Shown: in pieces, positions 45,700 to 54,820 of the stretch
How the letters are laid out: each line of letters starts with the position of its first letter
Position numbering within the stretch: the first letter of the stretch is position 1
Source of the DNA: Ruminococcus sp.
GTDB lineage: Bacteria; Bacillota; Clostridia; Oscillospirales; Acutalibacteraceae
Assembly: GCA_022510955.1 (NCBI GenBank)
Contig: JAFLSM010000004.1
Location: forward strand, 1 to 64,000
Length of the DNA stretch: 64,000 nt
Direction of reading: 5' to 3'
Program-made: the position numbers and the translations under genes
Notes under the pieces: model-generated
Database searches by the model: none
Told to the model about the DNA's origin: nothing
Seen by the model: the letters and a program-made list of their open reading frames with translations, nothing else

Positions 45700-45879
45700 C
45701 CCTGCCTAATTCGCGAATGATTTTTAAATAACCCTACAACATTTAAATCGGGAGCCGGACTCTATTAAGCGGTGTGCAGACCTCCCGTTTTCGGAAGAAG
45801 GGAGCCTGATGCTTAAAGGTTGGCACCCACCTGCTACTTCGTAGGCAGGTTATTATCAAAATCATACGGTTAGGCGGGG
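45700..45879 (+). ncRNA. ssrS: 6S RNA
   Basis: 6S RNA binds the sigma-A RNA polymerase and mimics an open promoter. This stretch of about 180 nt has no ORF. Its ends pair over 10 bp (CCCTGCCTAA with TTAGGCGGGG, one G-U). An inner long hairpin uses GGGAGCC/GGCACCC, TTAAGC/GCTTAA and CTCCC/GGGAG. A side hairpin CCTGCTAC/GTAGGCAGG lies in the 3' half of the bubble. The size, closing stem and central bubble match Firmicute 6S RNAs. Ends are approximate. Confidence 0.75.
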
Positions 45880-45921
45880 CTTTATTATGACTTATACAAA
45901 TTTACATATTTTAGGTGAACT

Positions 45922-46884
45922 ATGAAAATTTCTGTTTTAGGATGCGGTCGCTGGGGTAGCTGTATTGCATGGTATCTTGACAAAATTGGTCACGATGTAA
46001 TGTCTTGCGGTCTTGCGGATGCCCCCGAATTTATTCAGCTTGAGAAAACACATAAAAATGATTATCTTGAATTTCCAATGTCGATTGAAGTTTCTTCAAA
46101 CCTTAAAAATGCTGTTGACAGAGCTGAGGTTATTGTAATCTCTATTTCTTCTCAGCATTTGCGTTCATATATTGCACAAATTTCCGAGCATAATCTTGAC
46201 GGTAAAATAATTATTCTTTGTATGAAGGGTGTTGAAGCAACAACAGGTAAGCGTTTGAGCGAAGTTGTCGGAGAATTTGTTGATGAGAGCAAAACTCCGA
46301 TTGCCGTTTGGGTTGGCCCCGGACATCCCCAGGATTATGTTAAAGGCATTCCAAACTGTATGGTAATTGACAGCAATAATCAGGAAGTCAAGGAAAAGCT
46401 TGTAAATGAGTTTACAAGTGAGCTTATAAGGTTTTATCTTGGTACTGACCTTATAGGCAGCGAAATTGGTGCTGCTGCAAAGAATGTTGTTGGAATTGCT
46501 GCGGGTATGCTTGACGGACTTGGATACACCTCGCTTAAAGGTGCACTTATGGCAAGAGGCACAAGGGAAATTTCAAGACTTATTAAGGCTCTTGGCGGCA
46601 ATGAAATGAGTGCATACGGACTTTGCCACTTGGGAGACTATGAGGCTACCCTATTCTCCCCTTGGAGTCACAACAGAAAATACGGTGAAGAATTCGTTAA
46701 GAGCAACCAATTTGAAAAGCTTGCAGAGGGTGTTATGACTTCAAAGGCACTTTATAAGCTTGGCAAAGAATTTAATGTTGAACTTCCGATTGTTGATGCA
46801 ATTTACAGCGTTTTATTTGAGGAAGAAGATATTAATACTGCTCTTTCAAAACTATTTGTGCGTACAGTAAAAAAAGAGTTTTAA
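45922..46884 (+). CDS. gpsA: NAD(P)-dependent glycerol-3-phosphate dehydrogenase
   Basis: GpsA reduces dihydroxyacetone phosphate to sn-glycerol-3-phosphate for phospholipids and polymers. The 320 residues begin with the dinucleotide fold MKISVLGCGRWGSCIAWYLD. VISISSQHLR, the catalytic-lysine region IGAAAKNVVGIAAGMLDGLG and the GALMARGTREI motif follow. WVGPGHPQD replaces the more common SGPSFA segment, so a divergent GpsA is possible. An AGGTGA site precedes the ATG. The membrane glycosyltransferase gene follows by 16 bp. Confidence 0.88.
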   Translation: MKISVLGCGRWGSCIAWYLDKIGHDVMSCGLADAPEFIQLEKTHKNDYLEFPMSIEVSSNLKNAVDRAEVIVISISSQHLRSYIAQISEHNLDGKIIILCMKGVEATTGKRLSEVVGEFVDESKTPIAVWVGPGHPQDYVKGIPNCMVIDSNNQEVKEKLVNEFTSELIRFYLGTDLIGSEIGAAAKNVVGIAAGMLDGLGYTSLKGALMARGTREISRLIKALGGNEMSAYGLCHLGDYEATLFSPWSHNRKYGEEFVKSNQFEKLAEGVMTSKALYKLGKEFNVELPIVDAIYSVLFEEEDINTALSKLFVRTVKKEF

Positions 46885-46900
46885 GTGTAGGAATTAAAAA

Positions 46901-48556
46901 ATGAGTAAAAGTAAAAAAACTGATGTAAAAAAACATAAGACAATTAATACTGTTAAGCTTGGTAAACAAACTGAAAGTATTGTTGTAAACATAATATGTC
47001 TGCTTGTATTTATAGCCTTTGGTTATCTTTCCGTAATGAGCATATTACAAACAAGCAAAATTGACCCGACAAAATACGGCAGTGAAGTTATATTGTATGA
47101 AACAGATAATATTGCATTAAATATACTGTTTATGTCCATCTTCTTCGTATTTTTATTTGCAATGAAAAAACGATATGACTTTTTTCAAAAAGTCAATATT
47201 AAGGTTCTTGAAATAGCATTGCCGTGTTATGTTGCATCCTTAGGTCTTATATGGGTTTTATCAGCTCAATCAGTGCCTGCTGCTGACAGCCAAAATATTT
47301 TTGAGGCTGCCACAAACGCAACACAAGGCAACTATCAGTCTATGTATAACGGCGGAAATTTTTATAACAAAGATTTTTACAGCGGATATTCATATTTCAA
47401 TTTTTATCCGTTCCAGCTCGGTTTTGTATTTTTAAGTGAAATTGTTTACAGAATTTTCGGAATCGAAACTGCAATGCCGATTGAAATTATAAATGTGTTG
47501 TGCGTAGCTGCGGCTTATCTTGCAATTACTAAAATTTGCAAAATAATATTCAAAAAACGCTCAATAGAGTTTTTTACAATTATTCTTCTTGCAGGTTGTT
47601 TTCAGCCTATTTTATTCTGCACATTTGTTTATGGCAACATAATCGGAATGTGCTGTGCATTGTGGGCAAGCTACTTACTTATAAAGTATTTTCAGACATC
47701 AAAATATGTTTTACTTATCCCCTGTGCAGTATTGCTTACACTATCAACGCTTGCAAAATACAACAATATGATTTATGTTGTGGCTTTCGTTATAATGCTG
47801 ATTGTTCATACAATTAAGCAGAAAAAGTGGCAAAGCGTTGCTTTTGCATTAGCCATCTGCATTTTATCTGTAGGTACAAGCAATCTTGTGATAATGAGCT
47901 ATGAAAACCGTGCAAACACAACATTCGAAAGCGGTGTTTCACAGACACTGTACCTTGATATGGGACTTAACGAAAGTGGTATGGCTCCCGGATGGTATAA
48001 CGATATTGCAAAGAGCACCTATATTAATAATGGTCTCAACAATGAAATGGCAGACAAGGCTGCAAAAGCTGACATTGACAATCGAATGAAGTACAGCTTT
48101 TCAAATGTTAACTACACTGTTGACTTCTTTGGAAAGAAAATCTTAAGTCAGTGGAACGAGCCCACATTTGAAAGCATTTGGATTAGCAAGGTAAAAGGAC
48201 ATTACGGTGATTTAAACGGTTTGGCAAAGGGAATTTATAACGGAAGCACCGGACAGTTCTTTGAATTATGGTTTAATCTGTATGCTCAAATTCTGTATCT
48301 ACTATTTGCTGTCGGACTGTACTGTATGTTCTTAAACAAGAAGAACAGTATTGAAACTGTACTGCTACCTCTGATTATACTCGGTGGATTTGGTTATCAT
48401 TTACTGTTCGAGGGAAAATCACAATATGTTTTAACTTATATTCCGTTGCTTATTCCCGTAGCATCATACGGAATATCCTGTATACTGAACGGAAAATATA
48501 CCAAAATAAAAGAAATTGTCGGAAAACTAAAATACATTCCGGAAAAAAGCAATTAA
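46901..48556 (+). CDS. GT-C fold membrane glycosyltransferase (PMT/ArnT-like)
   Basis: This 551-residue membrane protein has a lysine-rich cytoplasmic N-terminus and about eleven hydrophobic segments. An early outside loop (SVPAADSQNIFEAATNA) carries acidic and polar residues of the kind found in GT-C enzymes that use polyprenyl-linked sugars. The late segments end near FEGKSQYVLTYIPLLIPVAS. Probable role: adding a sugar from a lipid carrier to a surface polymer or protein. The family call rests on topology and overall pattern, not a single decisive motif. Confidence 0.7.
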   Translation: MSKSKKTDVKKHKTINTVKLGKQTESIVVNIICLLVFIAFGYLSVMSILQTSKIDPTKYGSEVILYETDNIALNILFMSIFFVFLFAMKKRYDFFQKVNIKVLEIALPCYVASLGLIWVLSAQSVPAADSQNIFEAATNATQGNYQSMYNGGNFYNKDFYSGYSYFNFYPFQLGFVFLSEIVYRIFGIETAMPIEIINVLCVAAAYLAITKICKIIFKKRSIEFFTIILLAGCFQPILFCTFVYGNIIGMCCALWASYLLIKYFQTSKYVLLIPCAVLLTLSTLAKYNNMIYVVAFVIMLIVHTIKQKKWQSVAFALAICILSVGTSNLVIMSYENRANTTFESGVSQTLYLDMGLNESGMAPGWYNDIAKSTYINNGLNNEMADKAAKADIDNRMKYSFSNVNYTVDFFGKKILSQWNEPTFESIWISKVKGHYGDLNGLAKGIYNGSTGQFFELWFNLYAQILYLLFAVGLYCMFLNKKNSIETVLLPLIILGGFGYHLLFEGKSQYVLTYIPLLIPVASYGISCILNGKYTKIKEIVGKLKYIPEKSN

Positions 48557-48562
48557 TAAAAA

Positions 48563-48620
48563 GGGGCTACTCCTAAATGACGGTTAGGTCTTGACTCAAC
48601 CGTTATTTAGGGGTAGTCCC
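48563..48620. terminator. Bidirectional terminator after the GT-C gene
   Basis: A 23-bp imperfect stem (GGGGCTACTCCTAAATGACGGTT with AACCGTTATTTAGGGGTAGTCCC) with a 12-nt loop lies between two convergent genes. Confidence 0.82.
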
Positions 48621-48665
48621 TCTTCTATAACATTATAATAATCAGAGATTAGTATACATATATTC

Positions 48666-49151
48666 TTAATCAGACTTTTTTCTTTTATCTAACAATTTAT
48701 TTGCTTTTCTTGAACCAAATCTAAAAGCTCGTCTTAGGAATCTTGTATAAATCCAAAAGTTCACATAAAGACGATAACTAAATGACTGCTTGGTGTAACT
48801 TTTTCCTTTGCGAAAAAAAGCAGTCATTACAGCAATTATTTGGTCGTTGCGGATACCGTGTTCCAAAGCAAACTGATTGTCCCCGCACATAACATAGCAA
48901 CCGTCCGGATCAAGATTATATACCCTGTGCAGTACATAATGTCCATCATCACGCTTATAAAAGGCAACATCAGATACACGAATTCTGCCCTGTGGCTTTT
49001 CAAGTATTACTACATCCTGACCGTCACGAAGCATTGGTAACATACTTGTTCCTTTAGGAGTAAAAGTAACCTTTCCACCTGCATCAAGCTTTTCTATCAT
49101 TAAACCTATGACATCATCAACAGAAACCAGCTTACTCAAGGATATCAGCAT
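48666..49151 (-). CDS. S24/S26-family (signal peptidase-like) peptidase
   Basis: This 161-residue protein contains the catalytic serine box FTPKGTSMLPMLRDGQDVVI near residue 35. It also has DVAFYKRDDGHYVLHRVYN and CYVMCGDNQFALEHG. The histidine in YVLHRV stands where lysine is found in ordinary bacterial signal peptidase I, so a Ser-His dyad of the SipW/archaeal type is likely. There is no clear N-terminal membrane anchor; the basic C-terminus may bind the membrane. It overlaps the pqqD-like gene by 20 bp. The start could also be a TTG four codons further in. Confidence 0.82.
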   Translation of the reverse strand: MLISLSKLVSVDDVIGLMIEKLDAGGKVTFTPKGTSMLPMLRDGQDVVILEKPQGRIRVSDVAFYKRDDGHYVLHRVYNLDPDGCYVMCGDNQFALEHGIRNDQIIAVMTAFFRKGKSYTKQSFSYRLYVNFWIYTRFLRRAFRFGSRKANKLLDKRKKSD

Positions 49152-49395
49152 CCTTTACTTTTTGGATAAAAATATCAATGTCTTCTGATGCTTTTTTCTG
49201 CGGTACATCATACTCTTCAAGCATTTTATCAAGTAATTCTTCTTTTGTTGCACCCTTTTGCAAAAGTTCAAAAAGGAACGCTCCTGTTTCGTTAAGATTG
49301 ATAATTCCATTAAAGTCGAGTGTCATACTGTTTACAGGCACTACAACATAGGTATCTGCAACCTTACGAAGAATGAAATCATCTTTTATCTTCAT
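49132..49395 (-). CDS. PqqD-family peptide-binding protein
   Basis: This 87-residue protein has the PqqD/RRE pattern: DDFILRKVADTYVVVPVN, then INLNETGAFLFELLQKGATKEELLDKMLEEYD and a helical end. PqqD domains hold leader peptides for maturation enzymes of ribosomally made peptides. It overlaps an S26-like peptidase gene and has its own promoter. No radical SAM enzyme, cyclase or obvious precursor peptide is adjacent. Confidence 0.87.
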   Translation of the reverse strand: MKIKDDFILRKVADTYVVVPVNSMTLDFNGIINLNETGAFLFELLQKGATKEELLDKMLEEYDVPQKKASEDIDIFIQKVKDADILE

Positions 49396-49433
49396 AATAC
49401 CACCTACTGTGTTTATTTTTGCAATATGGTATT

Positions 49434-49462
49434 ATTATAATATATAAATAAACAAAAAGCAA
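49434..49462 (-). promoter_or_regulatory. Promoter of the PqqD-peptidase pair
   Basis: TTGCTT, a 17-nt spacer and TATAAT on the minus strand. The -35 box is the tail of the groEL terminator. Confidence 0.6.
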
Positions 49463-49487
49463 GGGTATTGCCGTGTGACAATACCCT
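49462..49487 (-). terminator. groEL intrinsic terminator
   Basis: Stem AGGGTATTG/CAATACCCT with an 8-nt loop, followed on the minus strand by TGCTTTTTG, about 20 bp past the groEL stop codon. Confidence 0.82.
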
Positions 49488-49507
49488 ATCTATATTTTTT
49501 ATATTTA

Positions 49508-51154
<1,647 letters not shown>

Positions 51155-51157
51155 TTA

Positions 51158-51442
51158 TTAGTCAACTGTTGCAAGTATGTCCGACTGGCGAACGATTGTG
51201 TATTCCTCACCGTCAATCTTAACATCTGTTCCTGCATATTTACTTGCGATTACCTTGTCGCCTACTTTAACATACATCTTAACCTCATTGCCGTCAACGA
51301 TTCCGCCCGGACCTACTGCAACAACTGTTGCAAACTGTGGCTTTTCCTGTGCGGCAGATGAAAGAATGATACCACTCTTTGTTTTTTCTTCTGCTTCCTG
51401 AACTTGAAGAACAACTCTGTCAAGTAATGGTTTAATACTCAT
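51158..51442 (-). CDS. groES: Co-chaperonin GroES
   Basis: GroES caps the GroEL ring. The 94 residues show SIKPLLDRVVLQVQEAEEKT, the mobile loop SGIILSSAAQEKPQ and GGIVDGNEVKMYVKVGDKVI. An AGGAGG site precedes the ATG, and the CIRCE operator lies 35 bp upstream. Confidence 0.98.
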   Translation of the reverse strand: MSIKPLLDRVVLQVQEAEEKTKSGIILSSAAQEKPQFATVVAVGPGGIVDGNEVKMYVKVGDKVIASKYAGTDVKIDGEEYTIVRQSDILATVD

Positions 51443-51477
51443 AATACAGCCTCCTGTAAAATATTGATAACTTTAGT

Positions 51478-51504
51478 TTAGCACTCTCGCTTTTGGAGTG
51501 CTAA
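51478..51504 (-). promoter_or_regulatory. CIRCE operator (HrcA binding site) of groESL
   Basis: A perfect CIRCE: TTAGCACTC, 9 nt, GAGTGCTAA. HrcA binds it and represses groESL until heat stress. A TTGACA and A/T-rich -10 region lie just upstream at about 51505-51538. hrcA itself is not in the window. Confidence 0.97.
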
Positions 51505-51676
51505 TTATATTTTATACCATTTTTTAGAAATGTCAAGAGAAATTTGACTATTTTTGACCTTTATTTTTTATATACAAAAAAATTTATATGTATATCAGAT
51601 TTATTTATATGGGCAATTAAATAAATATTAGTATAAACTATAATTTAAAATGTATCCTTGCCATTTCTTATAAAGC

Positions 51677-51709
51677 AAAAAATCGGCTGCACTATGCAAC
51701 CGATTTTTT
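51677..51709 (-). terminator. Terminator of the ABC transporter operon
   Basis: Stem AAAAAATCGG-TGC / GCA-CCGATTTTTT with a 5-nt loop, directly after the ATPase stop codon. Confidence 0.85.
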
Positions 51710-51716
51710 AATTATT

Positions 51717-52517
51717 TTAATCTTTGCTTAAAAGCATTCTGTCATTTTCAAGCTTTGAACCACTGGCTTTCTCAAACTTCTTTAAAAGCTCATCAACTGT
51801 AAGATTTTTCTTCTCTTCACCGGAAATATTGAGGATTACCTTACCGTCACTGAGCATAATAAGGCGATTGCCGTGTGTAATGGCATCTCTCATATTATGA
51901 GTTACCATAAGTGCAGTAAGATTATTTTCAGCTATAATCTTGTCACTGAGTTCAAGTACCTTTGCGGCTGTCTTTGGGTCAAGGGCAGCTGTATGTTCAT
52001 CAAGTAACAATAGCTTTGGCTTTTGAATTGTTGCCATCAAAAGCGTTATAGCCTGACGCTGACCTCCTGACAAAAGACCCACTTTTGTGGTCATCCTGTT
52101 TTCAAGTCCAAGGTCAAATTCTGCAAGGAGCTTTTGATACTTCTCCTTTTCCCCCTTTTTTACGCCCCAGGAAAGTCCGCGTTTTTTGCCTCTGCGAGCC
52201 GCAATAGCAAGATTTTCAATGATTTCCATATCGGCAACTGTTCCTGTCATCGGATCCTGAAAAACTCTACCAAGATATGGTGCACGCTTATGCTCAGGTA
52301 AAGCGGAAACATCAACACCATCAATCAAAATTGCACCGCTGTCCACAGGCCAAACACCTGCAATAGCATTAAGCATTGTTGACTTACCTGCACCGTTACC
52401 GCCGATTACCGTACAAAAATCACCATCGTTTAAAACAAGGTCAATTCCATTTAATGCACGCTTTTCGTTAACTGTGCCTTTGTTAAAGGTTTTATATACA
52501 TTCTTAATCTCAAGCAT
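51717..52517 (-). CDS. ABC transporter ATPase (TrpZ-like group)
   Basis: This 266-residue ATPase has Walker A GGNGAGKSTMLNAIAG, Q-loop VFQDPMTGTVADM, signature LSGGQRQAITLLM, Walker B LLLLDEHTAALDP and a switch histidine (MVTHNMRD). The start at 52517 follows GAGGTGG; the ORF track's longer form runs back through the permease gene. It forms an operon with the permease and binding protein. The family (COG1101 type) imports amino-acid-like compounds, in some cases tryptophan. Confidence 0.94.
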   Translation of the reverse strand: MLEIKNVYKTFNKGTVNEKRALNGIDLVLNDGDFCTVIGGNGAGKSTMLNAIAGVWPVDSGAILIDGVDVSALPEHKRAPYLGRVFQDPMTGTVADMEIIENLAIAARRGKKRGLSWGVKKGEKEKYQKLLAEFDLGLENRMTTKVGLLSGGQRQAITLLMATIQKPKLLLLDEHTAALDPKTAAKVLELSDKIIAENNLTALMVTHNMRDAITHGNRLIMLSDGKVILNISGEEKKNLTVDELLKKFEKASGSKLENDRMLLSKD

Positions 52518-52527
52518 TTTATCCACC

Positions 52528-53484
52528 TCACTGTGCATTTTTCGCATTTTGCTTTGCAACCTTTTTAAAGGATGTCTTAGCTTTATTACGAAGATATGGT
52601 GCTGCAAGGAAGATTGCAACAATTACTGCTGTAAACAGCTTTGTGTCATCTGTAGGCATCTTAAGCCACAGTACAATACCCATTGCTATGTAGTAAAGTA
52701 TACCGCCGACAATAACTGAAACCATTCTTACAATGAAATTTGAATGTCTTTTAAGGAAAGCATCAGCAAGAACCTCACCTATAATTACAGCAGCAAGACC
52801 GATTACGATTGCTCCTCTTCCCATATTGATGTCTGCAAAGCCCTGATACTGAGCAAAAAGTGCACCTGAGAATGCGACAATTCCATTTGAAAGGGATAGA
52901 GCAATTACTTTGGCAACATTGATATTAATACCCTGCGCTTTACTCATTGCAGGGTTACTGCCTGTTGAACGAATTGTTGAGCCTTGCTCTGTACCAAAGT
53001 ACCAATACATTGCCGCAATGATTATTGCAGCTATAACAAGTCCGATTATAATAGCCATATTAATATTACTTGCAGATATAACAAGAGAATAATTTCTATA
53101 GCTGATAGGAAGATTCGACTTGCCCATAATATTTAAGTTAATTGAATAAAGTGCAATTTGCGTGAGAATTCCTGCCAAAATATCAGGAATACCAAGCAAA
53201 GTATGCAAAAGACCTGTCACAAGTCCCGCAAGTAAACCTGCAATTATTGCAACAATAAGAGCGAGCCATATCGGCTGACCGTTTAACAGCATTATTGCAG
53301 TTACTGCACCGCCTGTTGCAAATGAGCCGTCAACGCTCAAATCTGCAAAGTTGAGCAGTTTATAAGTTAAAAATACGCCAAGTCCCATTAATCCCCAAAT
53401 TATTCCCTGGGCAATATTACCAGGCAGAGCCGAAAAAAAGTTCGTAGGATTAAGGGATGAAAAGTATGATAGAATAGCATCCAT
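52528..53484 (-). CDS. ABC transporter permease (TrpY-like group)
   Basis: This 318-residue permease has about eight or nine membrane segments and the family signature FLTYKLLNFADLSVDGSFATG near the N-terminus, as in permeases paired with TrpX/DUF534 binding proteins. GRGAIVIGLAAVIIGEVL is another conserved stretch. The likely start is the ATG at 53484. It lies 10 bp before the ATPase gene and about 190 bp after the binding-protein gene. Confidence 0.92.
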   Translation of the reverse strand: MDAILSYFSSLNPTNFFSALPGNIAQGIIWGLMGLGVFLTYKLLNFADLSVDGSFATGGAVTAIMLLNGQPIWLALIVAIIAGLLAGLVTGLLHTLLGIPDILAGILTQIALYSINLNIMGKSNLPISYRNYSLVISASNINMAIIIGLVIAAIIIAAMYWYFGTEQGSTIRSTGSNPAMSKAQGININVAKVIALSLSNGIVAFSGALFAQYQGFADINMGRGAIVIGLAAVIIGEVLADAFLKRHSNFIVRMVSVIVGGILYYIAMGIVLWLKMPTDDTKLFTAVIVAIFLAAPYLRNKAKTSFKKVAKQNAKNAQ

Positions 53485-53510
53485 TATTATCACCATTTAC
53501 ATAAAATATT

Positions 53511-53534
53511 GGGGTGTCGCAAATACGGCACCCC
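53511..53534 (-). terminator. Hairpin between the binding-protein and permease genes
   Basis: Stem GGGGTGCC/GGTGTCC-type pairing (GGGGTGTC with GGCACCCC) with an 8-nt loop and a weak AATATTTTAT tail. It may act as a partial terminator, giving more binding protein than permease. Confidence 0.55.
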
Positions 53535-53544
53535 ATTAAACCGA

Positions 53545-53666
53545 TAAGGCATACTTCACAATTATAGTGCGCGGATTACGAATCAGATTTTTGGGACAAT
53601 CCGTCGAGAATATTCAAGTAAGCCAAACGCTGAGCCTATAAGTGGTAATTGTGCGCTGTTGCCTTA
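53545..53666. repeat. TA-flanked inverted-repeat element inside the ABC operon
   Basis: A 122-bp palindromic element whose ends are TAAGGCA..CACAATTA and, reversed, TAAGGCA..CACAATTA. It contains an internal CGGATT/AATCCG pairing and has no ORF. It begins 6 bp after the binding-protein stop codon and is unrelated in sequence to the 27119 element. Confidence 0.55.
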
Positions 53667-53672
53667 AATTTT

Positions 53673-54683
53673 TTATTCAGCAGAGATTGCCTCGTAGCCT
53701 TCAGGAATCTGAATACCCAAAGCCTCGCATCTTTCTGCATCGTACTTCTTTGTTACATTTGGAGCAAAGGCAATTTCCATCTTGGAAACATCTGCACCAT
53801 TTACAAGAATATCATAAGCCATTTCACCTGTCTTCTGACCAAGTTCATAGTAGCTGATTGAAAGTGTTGCTACACCGCAACCAGCGCAGATACCCTCTTC
53901 TCCTGTGATGATTGGTGTTTTTGAAGGCAGTGCAATATTATCGATAATACCTGTATTTGAGGCAGCTGTGTTATCAGTAGGAATGTAAAGAACATCACTT
54001 TCATCACAAGCTGTCTGTGTAACGGCAGCAACATCGTTTGAATCAGAAAAAGTATATGTTTTAACTGTATAACCTGCATCCTCAAAGAAAGGGGTTATTG
54101 TGTCAGCCTGAAACTTTGAGTTAGCCTCTGCTGAGCAGTAAACAATTCCGACATTCTTAACATCAGGGAAAAGTTCATTAAGCATCTTAGCCTGATCCTC
54201 AAGCGGAGCAAGGTCTGAAGTACCTGAAACATTTGTTTCTGTATAGCCCTTCCAATCTGTAATATCAAGAGCTGTACCGTAATGAGTGATTGAAGTACCG
54301 AGAACCGGGATATCCTGTGTGCCTGTGTAAGCTGCCTGAAGTGCAGCAGTACCGTTGCCAAGAATTAAATCATAGTTTGATGTAATAAAAGAATTGCAGA
54401 TTGTGGTGCAATTTGCTGAATCACCCTGTGCATTCTGTTCATCAAACTTAACATTGTCTTTGCCAAGCTTTTCTTCAAGTGTATCTCTGAAACCCTTTGT
54501 TGCAGCATCAAGAGCATCGTGCTGAACAAGCTGACAAATACCGATATTGTAAACCTTGCCTTCTGCTGAATTGTTGCCTGAACCACCCTCTGTTGTTGAA
54601 GATGAGCCACCGCAACCTGCTAAACCTACAGACATTGTAAGGGCCGCAAGTCCCAAGGCAATTACCTTTTTTGTTGTTTTCAT
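53673..54683 (-). CDS. ABC transporter substrate-binding lipoprotein (DUF534/TrpX-like)
   Basis: This 336-residue protein has a lipoprotein signal (MKTTKKVIALGLAALTMSVG then LAGCGG) and a DUF534-type binding fold: YNIGICQLVQHDALDAATKG, ILGNGTAALQAAYTG, PVLGTSITHYG, NVGIVYCSAEANS. Family members bind tryptophan, tyrosine or related compounds; the ligand here is not known. The start at 54683 follows AGGAGG. It is first in the operon. Confidence 0.92.
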   Translation of the reverse strand: MKTTKKVIALGLAALTMSVGLAGCGGSSSTTEGGSGNNSAEGKVYNIGICQLVQHDALDAATKGFRDTLEEKLGKDNVKFDEQNAQGDSANCTTICNSFITSNYDLILGNGTAALQAAYTGTQDIPVLGTSITHYGTALDITDWKGYTETNVSGTSDLAPLEDQAKMLNELFPDVKNVGIVYCSAEANSKFQADTITPFFEDAGYTVKTYTFSDSNDVAAVTQTACDESDVLYIPTDNTAASNTGIIDNIALPSKTPIITGEEGICAGCGVATLSISYYELGQKTGEMAYDILVNGADVSKMEIAFAPNVTKKYDAERCEALGIQIPEGYEAISAE

Positions 54684-54704
54684 AATAATTCCTCCTCTTA
54701 CTTT

Positions 54705-54718
54705 TGCACTTTTAAGTG
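54705..54718 (-). promoter_or_regulatory. Palindrome in the ABC operon leader
   Basis: GCACTT-tt-AAGTGC lies between the -10 box and the ribosome binding site. It may be an operator or a small leader hairpin. Confidence 0.4.
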
Positions 54719-54739
54719 CTAAAGTAACATATTGCAATT

Positions 54740-54768
54740 ATTATACAACATACTTTTACTATTTTCAA
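54740..54768 (-). promoter_or_regulatory. Sigma-A promoter of the ABC transporter operon
   Basis: TTGAAA, a 17-nt spacer and TATAAT on the minus strand, about 57 bp before the ATG. Confidence 0.82.
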
Positions 54769-54820
54769 TAGTTTTTCGAATATTTATATTATTTTTATAA
54801 GTGCGTGTATGAATTTTTGG

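Noticed and set aside
52518-52622. N-terminal extension of the ABC ATPase
   Set aside because: It is the permease C-terminus read in another frame. A good ribosome binding site precedes the ATG at 52517.
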